In this document: one piece after another, positions 35,835-47,223 of the stretch
How the letters are laid out: each line of letters starts with the position of its first letter
Position numbering within the stretch: the stretch's first letter is position 1
Assembly: GCF_917563925.1 (NCBI RefSeq)
Contig: NZ_CAKJTJ010000001.1
Span: forward strand, 342,332-406,331
Length of the DNA: 64,000 nt
Origin: Sutcliffiella rhizosphaerae
GTDB taxonomy: Bacteria; Bacillota; Bacilli; Bacillales; Bacillaceae_I
Direction of reading: 5' to 3'
Program-made: the position numbers and the translations under genes
The notes under the pieces: generated by a model
What the model saw: only the letters and a program-made list of their open reading frames with translations
What the model was told of the DNA's origin: nothing
Database searches by the model: none

Positions 35835-37103
35835 TTACATGTTTTTAATTAATTCGTCTCCAAATTCGGAGCATTTGACTTCAGTTGCACCGTCCATCAA
35901 ACGTGCAAAGTCATACGTTACCACTTTAGAAGCTATGGATTTTTCCATCGCATCTACAACAAGCTTCGCTGCCTCTGTCCAACCAAGGTGTTCAAGCATT
36001 AACACTCCAGAAAGGATAACAGAAGATGGGTTTACTTTATCAAGTCCAGCATATTTTGGAGCGGTACCGTGAGTCGCTTCAAAAATAGCATGTCCTGTTT
36101 CGTAGTTGATGTTAGCTCCAGGAGCGATTCCAATTCCACCAACTTGTGCAGCAAGTGCATCAGAGATATAGTCACCATTAAGGTTCATCGTCGCAACTAC
36201 ATCAAACTCTTTAGGACGTGTTAAGATTTGTTGTAAGAATATATCAGCGATTGAATCTTTTACAATAATCTTACCTTCAGCTTCCGCAGCTTCTTGAGCT
36301 TTATTAGCAGCGTCTTTTCCTTCTGCTTCTGCAATGCGATCATATTGTGCCCAAGTGAATACTTTCTCTCCAAATTCCTTCTCAGCAAGCTCATAACCCC
36401 AGTTTTTGAAAGCACCTTCTGTAAATTTCATGATGTTTCCTTTGTGTACTAGCGTTAAAGACTTACGGCCATGTTCGATTGCATAATTGATTGCAGCACG
36501 AACAAGACGAGAAGTACCTTCTTCAGAAACAGGCTTAATTCCGATTCCAGACGTTTCAGGGAAGCGAATTTTGTTAACTCCCATTTCTGTCTGAAGGAAA
36601 TTAATAAGTTTTTCTACTTCTTCAGATCCTTTTGCATATTCGATACCTGCATAGATATCTTCTGTATTCTCACGGAAGATAACCATGTCCGTATCTTCAG
36701 GACGTCTTACAGGAGAAGGAACCCCTTGGAAATAACGTACAGGGCGTAAACAAGTGAAAAGATCAAGCTCTTGGCGTAATGCAACATTTAAAGAGCGAAT
36801 CCCACCACCAACTGGAGTTGTAAGAGGTCCTTTAATTGCAATTATGTACTCACGAATATCTTCTAAAGTTTGGCTTGGTAACCATTCACCTGTTTGGTTG
36901 AATGCTTTTTCTCCTGCCAATACTTCTTTCCATACGATTTGTTTTTCGCCATTATATGCTTTTTCAACCGCTGCTTCCAATACTCGAGATGCAGCCGCCC
37001 AAATATCAGGACCTGTACCGTCTCCTTCGATGAATGGAATAATTGGGTTGTTAGGTACATTTAATACACCATCAGTTACAGTAATTTTATTTCCTTGTGT
37101 CAA
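35835..37103 (-). CDS. icd: Isocitrate dehydrogenase (NADP+)
   Basis: Oxidative decarboxylation of isocitrate to 2-oxoglutarate (422 aa). The N-terminus has [14 protein letters not shown]. The substrate site [20 protein letters not shown] includes the Ser used for phosphorylation in enterobacterial homologues. [17 protein letters not shown] and [11 protein letters not shown] are further ICDH motifs. It is the middle gene of citZ-icd-mdh. Confidence 0.98.
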   Translation of the reverse strand: MTQGNKITVTDGVLNVPNNPIIPFIEGDGTGPDIWAAASRVLEAAVEKAYNGEKQIVWKEVLAGEKAFNQTGEWLPSQTLEDIREYIIAIKGPLTTPVGGGIRSLNVALRQELDLFTCLRPVRYFQGVPSPVRRPEDTDMVIFRENTEDIYAGIEYAKGSEEVEKLINFLQTEMGVNKIRFPETSGIGIKPVSEEGTSRLVRAAINYAIEHGRKSLTLVHKGNIMKFTEGAFKNWGYELAEKEFGEKVFTWAQYDRIAEAEGKDAANKAQEAAEAEGKIIVKDSIADIFLQQILTRPKEFDVVATMNLNGDYISDALAAQVGGIGIAPGANINYETGHAIFEATHGTAPKYAGLDKVNPSSVILSGVLMLEHLGWTEAAKLVVDAMEKSIASKVVTYDFARLMDGATEVKCSEFGDELIKNM

Positions 37104-37140
37104 TGTGAAAACCTCCTAAGAATAATAGTAAGAATGTTCG

Positions 37141-37165
37141 TTTTTGGAGAGGGTTATCCCTCTCC
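37141..37165 (-). terminator. Hairpin after citZ
   Basis: On the minus strand GGAGAGGG-ATAA-CCCTCTCC is followed by only AAAAACG, not a T-run. It is therefore more likely a processing or stability hairpin between citZ and icd than a full terminator. Confidence 0.5.
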
Positions 37166-37210
37166 TTGTTATTATAACAAAGTCTGTTAATTTGTCGCTT
37201 CTCTTACCAA

Positions 37211-38329
37211 TTAGCTACGTTTATCCAGTTCTACATACTCTTGTTTCCCAGGACCTGTGTATTCAGCACGAGGGCGAATTAAGCGGTTGTTGGAATATTG
37301 CTCTAAAATGTGTGCCAACCACCCAGATACTCGACTTACCGCAAAAATTGGAGTGAATAAATCATGATCAATACCAAGGGAATGATACACGGAAGCACTA
37401 TAGAAATCTACGTTTGGCGGAAGTGGTTTTTCGGATGTTACAACCTCTTCCACTTTAACGGACATTTCATACCATTTTGGTTGTCCAGTTATATGAGTAA
37501 GCTTTTCGGACATTTCACGTAAATGTTTCGCACGTGGATCTCCTTGGCGGTATACTCGATGACCAAAGCCCATAATTTTTTCTTTGTTTGCAAGCTTTTC
37601 ACGAATATAGGTCTCCGCATTTTCCACTTCTCCAATTTCAGATAGCATCTTCATTACTGCTTCATTGGCACCACCATGTAATGGACCTTTCAATGCACCA
37701 ATCGCAGCTGTAACCCCAGAGTACACATCAGAAAGGGTTGCTACACATACACGCGCTGTAAATGTCGATGCATTCAGCTCGTGGTCTGCATGCAATACTA
37801 ACGCCTTGTTAAATGCTTCCACAGCGATATCAGAAGGCTCATCACCTGTTAGCATGTAAAGGAAATTAGCCGCAAATCCTAAGTCCGTTCTTGGAGCAAT
37901 TGGCGATAAACCTTTACGAATTCTTGAGAACGCTGTCACAATTGTCGGCATTTTTGCTTGAAGACGAACAGCTTTGTGGTAATTAGCTTCCTCATCCATT
38001 TTATCTGCATCCTCATCATATAAACCAAGTAGAGAAACTGCCGTACGAAGAGCAGCCATTGGATGCACTTTATCAATTGGGTACGTTTTAAAATGATTGA
38101 TTACTTCTTCAGGAAGGGCCGCATTTTCCGCAAGCTCTTTTTTAAGTTCATTTAACTCATTCTTGTTAGGCAATTTTTGATGCCAAAGAAGGTAAATTAC
38201 CTCTTCAAAGCTTGCATGATTAGCTAAGTCATCAATATTGTAGCCAACATACGTCAATGTGTCATCAATAATGGAACTGATAGCCGATGTCGTTGCTACA
38301 ATTCCCTCTAGACCTTTAGTTGTTGTCAT
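37211..38329 (-). CDS. citZ: Citrate synthase
   Basis: Condenses acetyl-CoA and oxaloacetate to citrate (372 aa). The catalytic His regions (LVLHADHELNASTFTAR; GFGHRVYRQGDPRAKHL) and the C-terminal Asp region (NVDFYSASVYHSLGI) are present. The ATG at 38329 is preceded by AAAGGAGAGG, and longer starts lack a ribosome-binding site. It is the first gene of citZ-icd-mdh, with a long leader carrying a cre-like site. Confidence 0.97.
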   Translation of the reverse strand: MTTTKGLEGIVATTSAISSIIDDTLTYVGYNIDDLANHASFEEVIYLLWHQKLPNKNELNELKKELAENAALPEEVINHFKTYPIDKVHPMAALRTAVSLLGLYDEDADKMDEEANYHKAVRLQAKMPTIVTAFSRIRKGLSPIAPRTDLGFAANFLYMLTGDEPSDIAVEAFNKALVLHADHELNASTFTARVCVATLSDVYSGVTAAIGALKGPLHGGANEAVMKMLSEIGEVENAETYIREKLANKEKIMGFGHRVYRQGDPRAKHLREMSEKLTHITGQPKWYEMSVKVEEVVTSEKPLPPNVDFYSASVYHSLGIDHDLFTPIFAVSRVSGWLAHILEQYSNNRLIRPRAEYTGPGKQEYVELDKRS

Positions 38330-38469
38330 ATGAAACCTCTCCTTTATTTGAAATATCCCCAAATCCTTACTCCTATTGTTCACCCGAACGCTTGCTCAAA
38401 ATAATGATAAAGAACAAATTTATGAATAAATATTAAAAGTTATTTATCAATTCAGAATCTAGCAAACTA

Positions 38470-38483
38470 AGAAAATGCTTACA
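38470..38483 (-). promoter_or_regulatory. cre-like site in the citZ leader
   Basis: TGTAAGCATTTTCT, a slightly degenerate CcpA site located about 110-125 bases downstream of the predicted start. From memory, B. subtilis citZ carries a cre of this sequence type within its leader, acting as a transcription roadblock. Confidence 0.6.
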
Positions 38484-38598
38484 TTTCCATGCAATAAAAT
38501 AAGCGCAGTATCACCAGATATCAAGATTCGTGGGAGTGCGCACATTCTTGGCGAACAATAAGTCTCTTGCTGTTTAGGAAGGATGTGTCCTTGTCCCT

Positions 38599-38627
38599 AT
38601 TATAAACAATTATCAGACTTTTGTGAA
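38599..38627 (-). promoter_or_regulatory. citZ promoter
   Basis: TTCACA (38622-38627), 17-bp spacer, TATAAT (38599-38604) on the minus strand. AT-rich dyads around it could be CcpC sites but were not resolved. Confidence 0.7.
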
Positions 38628-38688
38628 TGAAAAGAACGAAAGACTTGTAATAAATATTATAACAAAAAAACAATTTGTGAAAAGTATC

Positions 38689-39150
38689 TTATGTAAAGTA
38701 CTCGACAATCTTCATTGCAAGATAAGCTATTCCAGCACCAACTAATGGACCTACTGCTACACCATTAAATAACGCAACTGCTAAAATAGTACCGAATACC
38801 AATGCAGCAGTGATATGCGGATCATTTGCTAATAGTGTTAATCCACTCTTAGCTATTAACGCAACGGATACTCCTGCCGCAAGCGCTACCCATGCGTATG
38901 AAGATTTAAGCGCTTCTTGTAATTGTTTAAATCCAATATCTCCGGTCGCAATTGGAACTAGAACGGCGATGGTAATAATCGTAACGCCCCAATTGATTCC
39001 TTTTGCTTGCAGGTGTGGAAACACTTTATTATCCAAACCTATCAACTTTATAAATAATAGTACTCCAACTGCAAACATGAGTGATGGATTTTTTGCTATA
39101 AAACCTATCAACAAAAGTATGAGTAAAAACAATGTTGGCTGACTTATCAT
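38689..39150 (-). CDS. ytwI: DUF441 family membrane protein (YtwI)
   Basis: A 153-residue protein with four or five hydrophobic helices rich in Gly, Ala and Val (LLILLLIGFIAKNPSLMFA; GPLVGAGIAYLAMKIVEYF), the standard DUF441/UPF0756 form. The function is unknown. The position between citZ and ytvI is conserved in Bacillus. Confidence 0.9.
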   Translation of the reverse strand: MISQPTLFLLILLLIGFIAKNPSLMFAVGVLLFIKLIGLDNKVFPHLQAKGINWGVTIITIAVLVPIATGDIGFKQLQEALKSSYAWVALAAGVSVALIAKSGLTLLANDPHITAALVFGTILAVALFNGVAVGPLVGAGIAYLAMKIVEYFT

Positions 39151-39323
39151 TCCATTTCATCCTTCCAAGTCCATTCCCCTTTTCATACTATCATAATGAA
39201 TCATGAAAGAAAAAGAGTTAGTATTGTACTGAATATTGTTAATTTTTCATATTATCGCTAGGAAAAGAAGTATTGAGGTTGTAAAATAGTATTAAGTAAA
39301 TTATGGTAATGAGAGGTGTTCAT

Positions 39324-40445
39324 GTGAACTGGAATTACGTACATATTTTCTTTCGATTTCTTTTAGTCCTGCTAATCATAATTTTAGGGATTTATGCTTC
39401 ATATCACATATTTTCCATCGCATATCCATTTATCATAGCTTTAATCTTGGCCTTCTTTATTAATCCACTAGTGAATGTACTAGAGGGAAAAGGAAAGCTT
39501 CCGCGAAGCTTAGCCGTTTTTATATCAATCCTCGCTGTTTTTGCAGCCGTTGCAGGTATTGTCACATTGCTGATCGTAGAAATTGTATCTGGTACTGAAT
39601 ATTTAGCAAAAGTTGTACCAGGTCATTTTGAAACACTTGTAGTATATGGGGAGACATTTATCGTTACGCAAATATTACCATTTTTCAATCAGATAACCGC
39701 TATGTTTCATAGCCTCGAAGAAGGACAGCAACAATCATTAATGACGAACATTGAAAATATTGGTGGAACAGTAGCTAGCACAGTCGGCAGCTTTATCCAA
39801 AATTTCCTGACTAATCTTCCTAAGCTAATTACTTGGATCCCTAGCTTTGCCACTGTCCTGATTTTTTCTTTATTAGCCACCTTCTTCATAAGTAAAGACT
39901 GGTATAAACTGAAAGCTAGGCTACAAAAATTCACTCCACCAAAGGTACAAGGTAGCCTAACAAATGTATTCTCCAGCTTAAAAAGGGCCTTTTTTGGATT
40001 CTTACGAGCCCAAGCAACCTTAATATCCATTACAACCATTATCGTATTAATCGGATTACTTATTCTTCGGGTTGAATATGCTATAACCGTTGCTTTAATA
40101 ATTGGCCTTATTGATTTAATCCCTTATTTAGGAACGGGTCTAATCTTTGTTCCTTGGATCATTTTTTTAGCCATCAGCGGGAATTTACCACTTGCTATTG
40201 GTTTGGGGGTTTTATATTTAATTGTCATTGTCCAAAGACAATTAATGGAGCCAAAAATATTATCAACAAGCATCGGTCTTGATCCATTGGCAACACTTAT
40301 CTCCTTATTTGTCGGTTTTCAGTTGATGGGTTTTTTAGGGTTGATCGCAGGTCCTGTTGTGGTCGTTATATTTAATACTCTATGGAAGGCTGGAGTCTTT
40401 AAAGATATTTATTTATATGTTGTAGGAAAAAACAGAGTTGTTTAA
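39324..40445 (+). CDS. ytvI: Sporulation integral membrane protein YtvI (AI-2E transporter family)
   Basis: A polytopic membrane protein of the PerM/AI-2E exporter superfamily (about eight helices, 373 aa). The family C-terminal motif GLIDLIPYLGTGLIFVPW is present. The GTG at 39324 lies 7 nt after AGAGG and is preferred over the ATG codons at 39303 and 39309. B. subtilis YtvI is a sporulation membrane protein. The substrate is unknown. Confidence 0.9.
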   Translation: MNWNYVHIFFRFLLVLLIIILGIYASYHIFSIAYPFIIALILAFFINPLVNVLEGKGKLPRSLAVFISILAVFAAVAGIVTLLIVEIVSGTEYLAKVVPGHFETLVVYGETFIVTQILPFFNQITAMFHSLEEGQQQSLMTNIENIGGTVASTVGSFIQNFLTNLPKLITWIPSFATVLIFSLLATFFISKDWYKLKARLQKFTPPKVQGSLTNVFSSLKRAFFGFLRAQATLISITTIIVLIGLLILRVEYAITVALIIGLIDLIPYLGTGLIFVPWIIFLAISGNLPLAIGLGVLYLIVIVQRQLMEPKILSTSIGLDPLATLISLFVGFQLMGFLGLIAGPVVVVIFNTLWKAGVFKDIYLYVVGKNRVV

Positions 40446-40449
40446 TATA

Positions 40450-40488
40450 AGTCAGCCTATCTCTTAGAATGGGCTGGCTTTTTCTTTT
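40450..40488 (+). terminator. ytvI terminator
   Basis: AGTCAGCC and GGGCTGGCT pair, followed by TTTTCTTTTT. Confidence 0.75.
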
Positions 40489-40500
40489 TCCGTGATGACA

Positions 40501-40531
40501 TAAAAATCCGCTATCCCAAAGGGAGAGCGGA
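40501..40531 (-). terminator. Terminator of the DUF1002 gene
   Basis: On the minus strand TCCGCT and AGCGGA close an inner CCCTTTGGG pairing, followed by TTTTTA. Confidence 0.75.
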
Positions 40532-40540
40532 AATGATTAA

Positions 40541-41455
40541 CTATTTAAAAAGATTTGCTATTGATTGGAATAGGTCACGGAAGAAATCTGCCACACCTTG
40601 CCAAAAACCTTCATTTCCAACTACTTCTTCAATCCTGTTTTTAATATCCTTAGAAATATCTTCGAGTTGTTTTTTTACGTTATCAAAATTTATATCCAAA
40701 GAACGCATTTTTTCAAACAAATCAATAAGAAGCTGTCTGTCTTGGTCGCTAAGTTCAATTTTAAGTTTAGAAAGTTGTTCTTCCACGATTCGTTCTACAT
40801 CTTCCCTAGATGCAGGATTTTGATCAGCAATTTCCTTCTTTATTTCTGTGAGCAACTCACTAACCTTTTCACTGTCTAGTCCTTCTTTTTCTGCAAGGTC
40901 AGTAGCAAGTGTCAATTCTTCATTTGCAACTTCCATCCGGTCCTTATTTAATGTTTCTCCACTAACTTCATAGGCCTTATAAATCCCAACAAGTGCAGAG
41001 TGACCACTTACCTTTACAGGTGATACGACGATGACCTCAGCATCTTCAATACCAGCGGTTAGTAGTGCGTTTGCGTACATATCATCCGTTACTTGTGTTA
41101 TATTCTCCGGGGTGGCCCGGTTAATTGTCAGACCCTCGCCTTTTTCTTTTCTAGTAATTTTTGCAGAAGAAAACATGCGGGCGTTACGGTCTTCACCATC
41201 AATGTATTTGACTAAATCTTCACCTGTTACGGTAATTTCTTCTACCATTTCAGGATTTTTAACTTTTAAGAGATCACGTACTTCTTGCTTTTGACTATCA
41301 TTCAATGTTCCACCATAAACGACAATTGGAAGGCCAAATTTTTCATTAATACTTTCTTCTTCATCTTCTCCACCAGAAGCGTTTGCGATATTTGGCATAC
41401 TAAGTCCAGAAATAACCAAGGCTAAAATCAGCAATAATTTAAACCAATGTTTCAT
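40541..41455 (-). CDS. DUF1002 domain secreted protein (YpuA-like)
   Basis: A 304-residue exported protein with a Sec signal peptide (KHWFKLLLILALVISGLSM, probable cleavage after ANA at about residue 26). The DUF1002 domain (about 40-210, VVYGGTLNDSQKQEV; ENITQVTDDMYANALLTAGI) is followed by a charged helical region and a C-terminal segment VADFFRDLFQSIANLF that looks like an amphipathic helix. It resembles B. subtilis YpuA. The function of the family is unknown. Confidence 0.85.
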   Translation of the reverse strand: MKHWFKLLLILALVISGLSMPNIANASGGEDEEESINEKFGLPIVVYGGTLNDSQKQEVRDLLKVKNPEMVEEITVTGEDLVKYIDGEDRNARMFSSAKITRKEKGEGLTINRATPENITQVTDDMYANALLTAGIEDAEVIVVSPVKVSGHSALVGIYKAYEVSGETLNKDRMEVANEELTLATDLAEKEGLDSEKVSELLTEIKKEIADQNPASREDVERIVEEQLSKLKIELSDQDRQLLIDLFEKMRSLDINFDNVKKQLEDISKDIKNRIEEVVGNEGFWQGVADFFRDLFQSIANLFK

Positions 41456-41489
41456 GATCTTCCCCCATTAGTAAATATTTTTTCAATTT

Positions 41490-41885
41490 TTATCTTCTGT
41501 TAATAATAATGTATTGTCCTCTATGCATCCTATTTCGAATCACTCGAAATATAGCAGGTTTTATCAGATTTCTAAAAAAAGGGAAAAGCAACGCTAGTCC
41601 AATGAAATCAGTTAAAAACCCTGGCACTATTAATAATAATCCCCCAAAGAATATACACAATCCATCTATTAAAACATCTCCAGGCATTTGACCGTTGTTA
41701 ATTTTTTGTTGGGCATTCCGTAATGCAGAAAGTCCTTGGCGTTTAGTAAGCAACACTCCTAACATACCTGTAAGGAACACCATCAATAATGTCGGCATTG
41801 CGCCAATGTTTTTCCCCACTGTAATAAAAAGAAAGATTTCCAGTGCAGGTACCACAATAAGCAATAATAGTATGATTCTAAACAA
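41490..41885 (-). CDS. fxsA: FxsA family membrane protein
   Basis: A 131-residue membrane protein of the FxsA family (exclusion suppressor of phage T7 in E. coli). The motifs EIFLFITVGKNIGAMPTLLM and LLIVPGFLTDFIGLALLFP, with basic ends, are diagnostic. The role in Bacillus is unknown. Its position between ytvI and pyk is conserved. Confidence 0.88.
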   Translation of the reverse strand: MFRIILLLLIVVPALEIFLFITVGKNIGAMPTLLMVFLTGMLGVLLTKRQGLSALRNAQQKINNGQMPGDVLIDGLCIFFGGLLLIVPGFLTDFIGLALLFPFFRNLIKPAIFRVIRNRMHRGQYIIINRR

Positions 41886-41969
41886 TAGTGGTCAACCCCA
41901 TTTCTCTTTTAGACAACCAAATGTCTCATTAATTATAGCAAAAAACAAAAAATAACTCTAATTTTAGCT

Positions 41970-42017
41970 AAAAAGAAGACCCCCTTCCTCTAACAAATAG
42001 TAAGAATGAAGGGGGTC
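41970..42017 (-). terminator. pyk terminator
   Basis: On the minus strand GACCCCCTTC and GAAGGGGGTC form a 10-bp stem followed by TTCTTTTT. Confidence 0.9.
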
Positions 42018-42028
42018 AGTCGTATTAA

Positions 42029-43783
42029 TTATAGTACGCTTGCGTGGCCATTATAAATCGTTCCACGGGATGAATCTACAGTTATTTCTTGTCCATCATG
42101 GAAAACAGAAGTTGCATGTTCCACTCCAACTATTACAGGGATACCAAGACTTAATCCGACTACTGCGGCATGACTTGTCAATCCACCTTCTTCTGTAATA
42201 AGTGCTGATGCTTTTTCCAATGCTGGCATCATATCTTTGTCCGTTCCATTCGTTACAATAATTGCACCATCGGTCATTTTGGTTTGCGCTTCTTCAGCAG
42301 TTGTAGCAACAACCACTTTACCGAAAGCTGATTTTCTGCCAATTCCTTGGCCACTTGCAAGAACATCCCCAACTACATGAACTTTCATCAAGTTGGTCGT
42401 TCCTTTTTCTCCTACTGGCACACCTGCTGTAATAACAATCAAGTCACCATGCGATACGATACCAGTATTCAAGGACTCTTCCACTGCAACATCAAGCATT
42501 TCATCCGTGGAGGTAGCTTGACGTCCTATTCGAGGATATACACCCCAAACAAGGGCAAGCTTCCTAGATACTGCTTCACAGGAAGTAACAGCAACGATTG
42601 GAGCTTTAGGACGATACTTTGAGATCATACGTGCAGTATGACCACTTTCTGTAGGTGTAACAATCGCAGAAACATCTAAGCTGATAGCTGTATAAGCAAC
42701 AGATTGTCCAATTGAATCTGTAATGGTCAAAGCAGCCTGCTTGCTATTTTTATTTAATATTTCTCCGTAAGACAACGCTTGTTCTGCACGGGAAGCAATG
42801 TTATGCATCGTTTGAACCGCTTCTACCGGATAAGATCCTGCTGCTGTTTCCCCAGAAAGCATGATCGCATCTGTACCATCAAAAATAGCATTCGCCACAT
42901 CACTTGCCTCGGCACGGGTTGGACGTGGATTACGTTGCATGGAATCTAGCATTTGTGTTGCAGTAATAACAGGTTTTCCTGCAATATTACATCTCTTAAT
43001 CAGTTCTTTTTGCACAAGAGGAACTTCTTCTGCTGGAATTTCTACACCAAGATCTCCACGAGCAACCATCAAACCATCAGATACTTCCAGGATTTCATTG
43101 ATGTTATCTACACCTTCCTGGTTTTCAATTTTAGGGATGATTTGAATATCACCGGCATTGTGTGCTTCTAATAGCTCACGGATTTCCAATACATCGGATG
43201 CACGTCTTACAAAGGATGCTGCAACAAAGTCAACTCCTTGTTCAATTCCGAAACGGATATCATTTGCATCCTTTTCCGTCATCCCAGGCAAGTTTACTTT
43301 TACACCAGGTACATTCACACCTTTTTTATTTTTCAACGTACCAGAGTTTAGAATTTTTGTATGAATTTCATCATTCCCTACCTCTACTACTTCAAGACCA
43401 ATAAGGCCGTCATCCAGTAGAATACGGGAACCAGGAGAAACATCCTCCATAAGTCCAGGATAAGAAATCGAGAATCTTTCAGTTGTTCCTACTACTTCTT
43501 CCATAGAAATAGTAATAGAATTTCCAGCAATAAGTTCGATTGCACCATCCTGCATCGTATGAGTTCTAATTTCCGGGCCTTTTGTATCTAATAGTATTGC
43601 AACATTCTTTCCAGTACTTTCAGCTGCTGTGCGGATATTACGGATTCTCGCTCCATGCTCTTCAAAATCTCCATGGGAGAAATTTAGACGAGCAACATTC
43701 ATTCCTGCTTCTATGAGTTGTGTTAATTTCTCTACACTTTCACTAGCCGGTCCGATTGTACATACAATTTTGGTTTTTTTCAT
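42029..43783 (-). CDS. pyk: Pyruvate kinase
   Basis: Converts PEP and ADP to pyruvate and ATP (584 aa). The TIM-barrel core (RKTK-like [50 protein letters not shown]) is followed by the alpha/beta domain and the extra C-terminal PEP-utiliser-like domain (about 475-584, [23 protein letters not shown]) typical of Bacillus pyruvate kinases. The ATG at 43783 has GGAGGAA upstream. It lies downstream of pfkA, 127 bp apart, probably in one operon. Confidence 0.97.
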   Translation of the reverse strand: MKKTKIVCTIGPASESVEKLTQLIEAGMNVARLNFSHGDFEEHGARIRNIRTAAESTGKNVAILLDTKGPEIRTHTMQDGAIELIAGNSITISMEEVVGTTERFSISYPGLMEDVSPGSRILLDDGLIGLEVVEVGNDEIHTKILNSGTLKNKKGVNVPGVKVNLPGMTEKDANDIRFGIEQGVDFVAASFVRRASDVLEIRELLEAHNAGDIQIIPKIENQEGVDNINEILEVSDGLMVARGDLGVEIPAEEVPLVQKELIKRCNIAGKPVITATQMLDSMQRNPRPTRAEASDVANAIFDGTDAIMLSGETAAGSYPVEAVQTMHNIASRAEQALSYGEILNKNSKQAALTITDSIGQSVAYTAISLDVSAIVTPTESGHTARMISKYRPKAPIVAVTSCEAVSRKLALVWGVYPRIGRQATSTDEMLDVAVEESLNTGIVSHGDLIVITAGVPVGEKGTTNLMKVHVVGDVLASGQGIGRKSAFGKVVVATTAEEAQTKMTDGAIIVTNGTDKDMMPALEKASALITEEGGLTSHAAVVGLSLGIPVIVGVEHATSVFHDGQEITVDSSRGTIYNGHASVL

Positions 43784-43882
43784 GTATAGTTCCTCCAATT
43801 TATTATTCCGATCTAATACAACCATTTTATTATAAATCAAGTGGGTACCTTGCCACCAACCAAATTATGTATACCCTGGTAA

Positions 43883-43896
43883 TGAAAACGATTCCA
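43883..43896 (-). promoter_or_regulatory. cre-like site between pfkA and pyk
   Basis: TGAAAACGATTCCA matches the cre consensus at 13 of 14 positions. It lies 100 bp before the pyk start. Whether CcpA uses it is not known. Confidence 0.4.
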
Positions 43897-43910
43897 AAGT
43901 GAAAATATTA

Positions 43911-44870
<960 letters not shown>

Positions 44871-45110
44871 TTATTTCACCTCTTGAGCTTATTTACCTAT
44901 TAAAACATATCCAAACACTTATTTTATTAGAAATATACGTGTTATGTAAAGCATCTTTATAAAAATTAACATGTGAATTTGTCGAAAACAACAGATATTT
45001 GTCGGCTAATTGTTTCAAAAAAGTAAACTTATAGCGGTCTCATCGTATAACATACCCAGTTTTGCTGCATATAACTACCAATTTAAAATAATTATTATTT
45101 AGTTCGGCAT

Positions 45111-45142
45111 AAAAGAAAGGACGAGTTTTTGGATCTCGTCCC
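45111..45142 (-). terminator. accDA terminator
   Basis: On the minus strand GGACGAG and CTCGTCC pair, followed by TTTCTTTT. Confidence 0.8.
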
Positions 45143-45152
45143 ATTCCAATTC

Positions 45153-46151
45153 TTATAAGTTTATTTTCTCAGCAGCCGGTTGTTCCTTCAACTGTTCTTT
45201 AAAAGAAAAAGAACCAATTCGTTTATATTTCGCGTAACGGTGCTCAATCAATTCGTCCGCTGAGAGTGGGATTAGATCTTGTAAAGATTCCTTCAAAATC
45301 TCCTTAATACCCTCGGCTTGATAATTCGTATCTTTATGCGCGCCGCCTTTTGCTTCCGGAATAATCTTATCAATGATTCCTAAATCATACAGGTCTGGTG
45401 CAGTAATTCTCATAGATTCGGCAGCTTTCTTCGCAAGACTAGCATCCTTCCAAAGAATGGCTGCTGCTCCTTCAGGAGATATTACAGAGTACGTAGAGTT
45501 TTCAAGCATATGAACATGGTTCCCTACTCCAAGTGCCAACGCGCCACCACTACCACCTTCACCGATGACAATACAAATAACAGGTACTTTTAACCCCGCC
45601 ATTTCAAATAGATTTTTAGCAATTGCTTCACTTTGCCCGCGTTCCTCTGCCGCTTTTCCAGGATAGGCTCCTTTTGTATCAATGAAACAAATAATAGGTC
45701 TGTTAAACTTTTCTGCCTGATACATAAGCCTCAAAGCCTTACGATAACCTTCTGGATGTGGCATTCCGAAATTACGGCGAATGTTTTCTTTTGTATCCTT
45801 ACCACGTTGGTGACCGATAATGGTTACAGGAATTCCTTCAAACTTCCCGATTCCTGCCACAATTGCTTCATCATCCCCATAGTACCTGTCACCATGCAAC
45901 TCTAAAAAGTTTGTAAATACTCGTTCAATATAATCCAGAGTGGTGGGACGTTCTGGATGTCTTGCAATTTGAACACGATCCCATGGAGTGAGATTTCCGT
46001 ATATATCAGATTCTAGTTTTTGTAATCTTACTTCTAGCTTCTCTATTTCACTCGTAAGATCCATGTCACTATTTTTTGTAAATTCTTTTAATTCCCCAAT
46101 TTTTTTGCGGAGTTCAACAACCGGTTTTTCGAATTCCATTTCTCCTACCAC
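45153..46151 (-). CDS. accA: Acetyl-CoA carboxylase carboxyltransferase subunit alpha
   Basis: One half of the carboxyltransferase that makes malonyl-CoA for fatty acid synthesis (332 aa). The N-terminus [16 protein letters not shown] and [16 protein letters not shown] are diagnostic. The GTG at 46151 has AAAGGGG about 9 nt upstream and gives a family-type N-terminus. It overlaps the accD stop by 7 bp, showing translational coupling. The internal ATG at 46139 is the alternative. Confidence 0.97.
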   Translation of the reverse strand: MVGEMEFEKPVVELRKKIGELKEFTKNSDMDLTSEIEKLEVRLQKLESDIYGNLTPWDRVQIARHPERPTTLDYIERVFTNFLELHGDRYYGDDEAIVAGIGKFEGIPVTIIGHQRGKDTKENIRRNFGMPHPEGYRKALRLMYQAEKFNRPIICFIDTKGAYPGKAAEERGQSEAIAKNLFEMAGLKVPVICIVIGEGGSGGALALGVGNHVHMLENSTYSVISPEGAAAILWKDASLAKKAAESMRITAPDLYDLGIIDKIIPEAKGGAHKDTNYQAEGIKEILKESLQDLIPLSADELIEHRYAKYKRIGSFSFKEQLKEQPAAEKINL

Positions 46152-47008
46152 TTTGTCTCGCCCCTTTCTTGATGAATATCCAATACTGTTGTTAAAGTTT
46201 CTTTTAATTCAAGGCGAGGAATAACAGCATCAAGTTGCCCACACTTTAGCAGAAACTCTGCAGTTTGGAAGTCTTCTGGAAGATCCTCACGAATCGTCTG
46301 TTCAATAATACGGCGTCCAGCGAATCCTATCAAAGCTTTAGGCTCAGCAAAATTAAAGTCTCCTAGAGATGCAAAACTCGCTGATACTCCACCTGTTGTC
46401 GGGTGTGTCATAATAGAAATGATTAAGCCGCCTTTTTCACTATGAAGTTTCAAAGCACTACTAGTCTTTGCCATTTGCATTAAACTTAAAACTCCCTCTT
46501 GCATCCGCGCTCCACCAGAAGCAGTAAAAATTAGAAAAGGCACTTTCTTTTCTGTCGCTTTTTCGATTGCTCTCGTAATTTTTTCTCCAACAACTGAACC
46601 CATACTTCCCATACGGAATGTAGAATCCATTACAGCAATCACGAGTGGTAATTCATTTATAGTTCCTTCACCTGTCACAACTGCTTCATTTATGCCTGTT
46701 TTTTTACGGTCACCTTCAAGCTTTTCTAAATATTGAGGAAAATGAAGTGGATTTTCCGATACCATGTCCACATCATAAGCTTGAAAAGTCCCTTCATCAA
46801 GTAAGCTTAGAATTCTTTCTTTTGCATTCATAGGGTGATGGTGCCCACAGTGCAGACATACTTTTAAATTCTTCATCAATTCTTTCGTATACATTATTTT
46901 TTTACAGCTTGGACATTTTGTCATAATCCCTTCTGGAACATCTTGCTTTGCTTGTTCTGATGGGATGGAAGCATATTTTTTCTTCTTTGTGAACAAATCC
47001 TTTAACAA
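46145..47008 (-). CDS. accD: Acetyl-CoA carboxylase carboxyltransferase subunit beta
   Basis: The zinc-containing partner of AccA (287 aa). The N-terminal four-Cys zinc ribbon is visible ([12 protein letters not shown]...[10 protein letters not shown]), followed by the crotonase-fold carboxyltransferase ([33 protein letters not shown]). It is the first gene of accDA. A FapR-like box lies about 90 bp upstream. Confidence 0.97.
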   Translation of the reverse strand: MLKDLFTKKKKYASIPSEQAKQDVPEGIMTKCPSCKKIMYTKELMKNLKVCLHCGHHHPMNAKERILSLLDEGTFQAYDVDMVSENPLHFPQYLEKLEGDRKKTGINEAVVTGEGTINELPLVIAVMDSTFRMGSMGSVVGEKITRAIEKATEKKVPFLIFTASGGARMQEGVLSLMQMAKTSSALKLHSEKGGLIISIMTHPTTGGVSASFASLGDFNFAEPKALIGFAGRRIIEQTIREDLPEDFQTAEFLLKCGQLDAVIPRLELKETLTTVLDIHQERGETKW

Positions 47009-47088
47009 AACGATAGAACCTCCCTTAAATTGAGTCCGGAAAAGACTCCGTGCATATTTAAAATCAACCTAATAGTTATTACTTAGTT

Positions 47089-47105
47089 TTGGTATTTGGT
47101 ACTAA
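47089..47105 (-). promoter_or_regulatory. Candidate FapR operator upstream of accDA
   Basis: The minus strand reads TTAGTACCAAATACCAA. As I recall the FapR box (TTAGTACCTGATACTAA), 14 of 17 positions match, and the site lies in a larger AT-rich inverted repeat. FapR is the malonyl-CoA-sensing repressor of lipid synthesis. Confidence 0.45.
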
Positions 47106-47223
47106 TAACAGATCAAAATATTGGCAAGTAAGGCTGTCAACATTATTTCCATAAAACTTCCTTTACTTACCTTTTTCCTCATACTGTAAATGTAACGGAA
47201 ATTATATTTTGGATGTTGTAGAT

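Larger units (their letters stand above)
38330..38688 (-). promoter_or_regulatory. citZ upstream region with a leader of about 260 nt
   Basis: The region contains the citZ promoter and a cre-like site inside the transcribed leader. A frame without stop codons also runs across the first part of the leader and includes an ATG at about 38544-38546 (MCALPRILISGDTALILL), but it has no ribosome-binding site. It may be chance or a constrained RNA. Confidence 0.55.
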
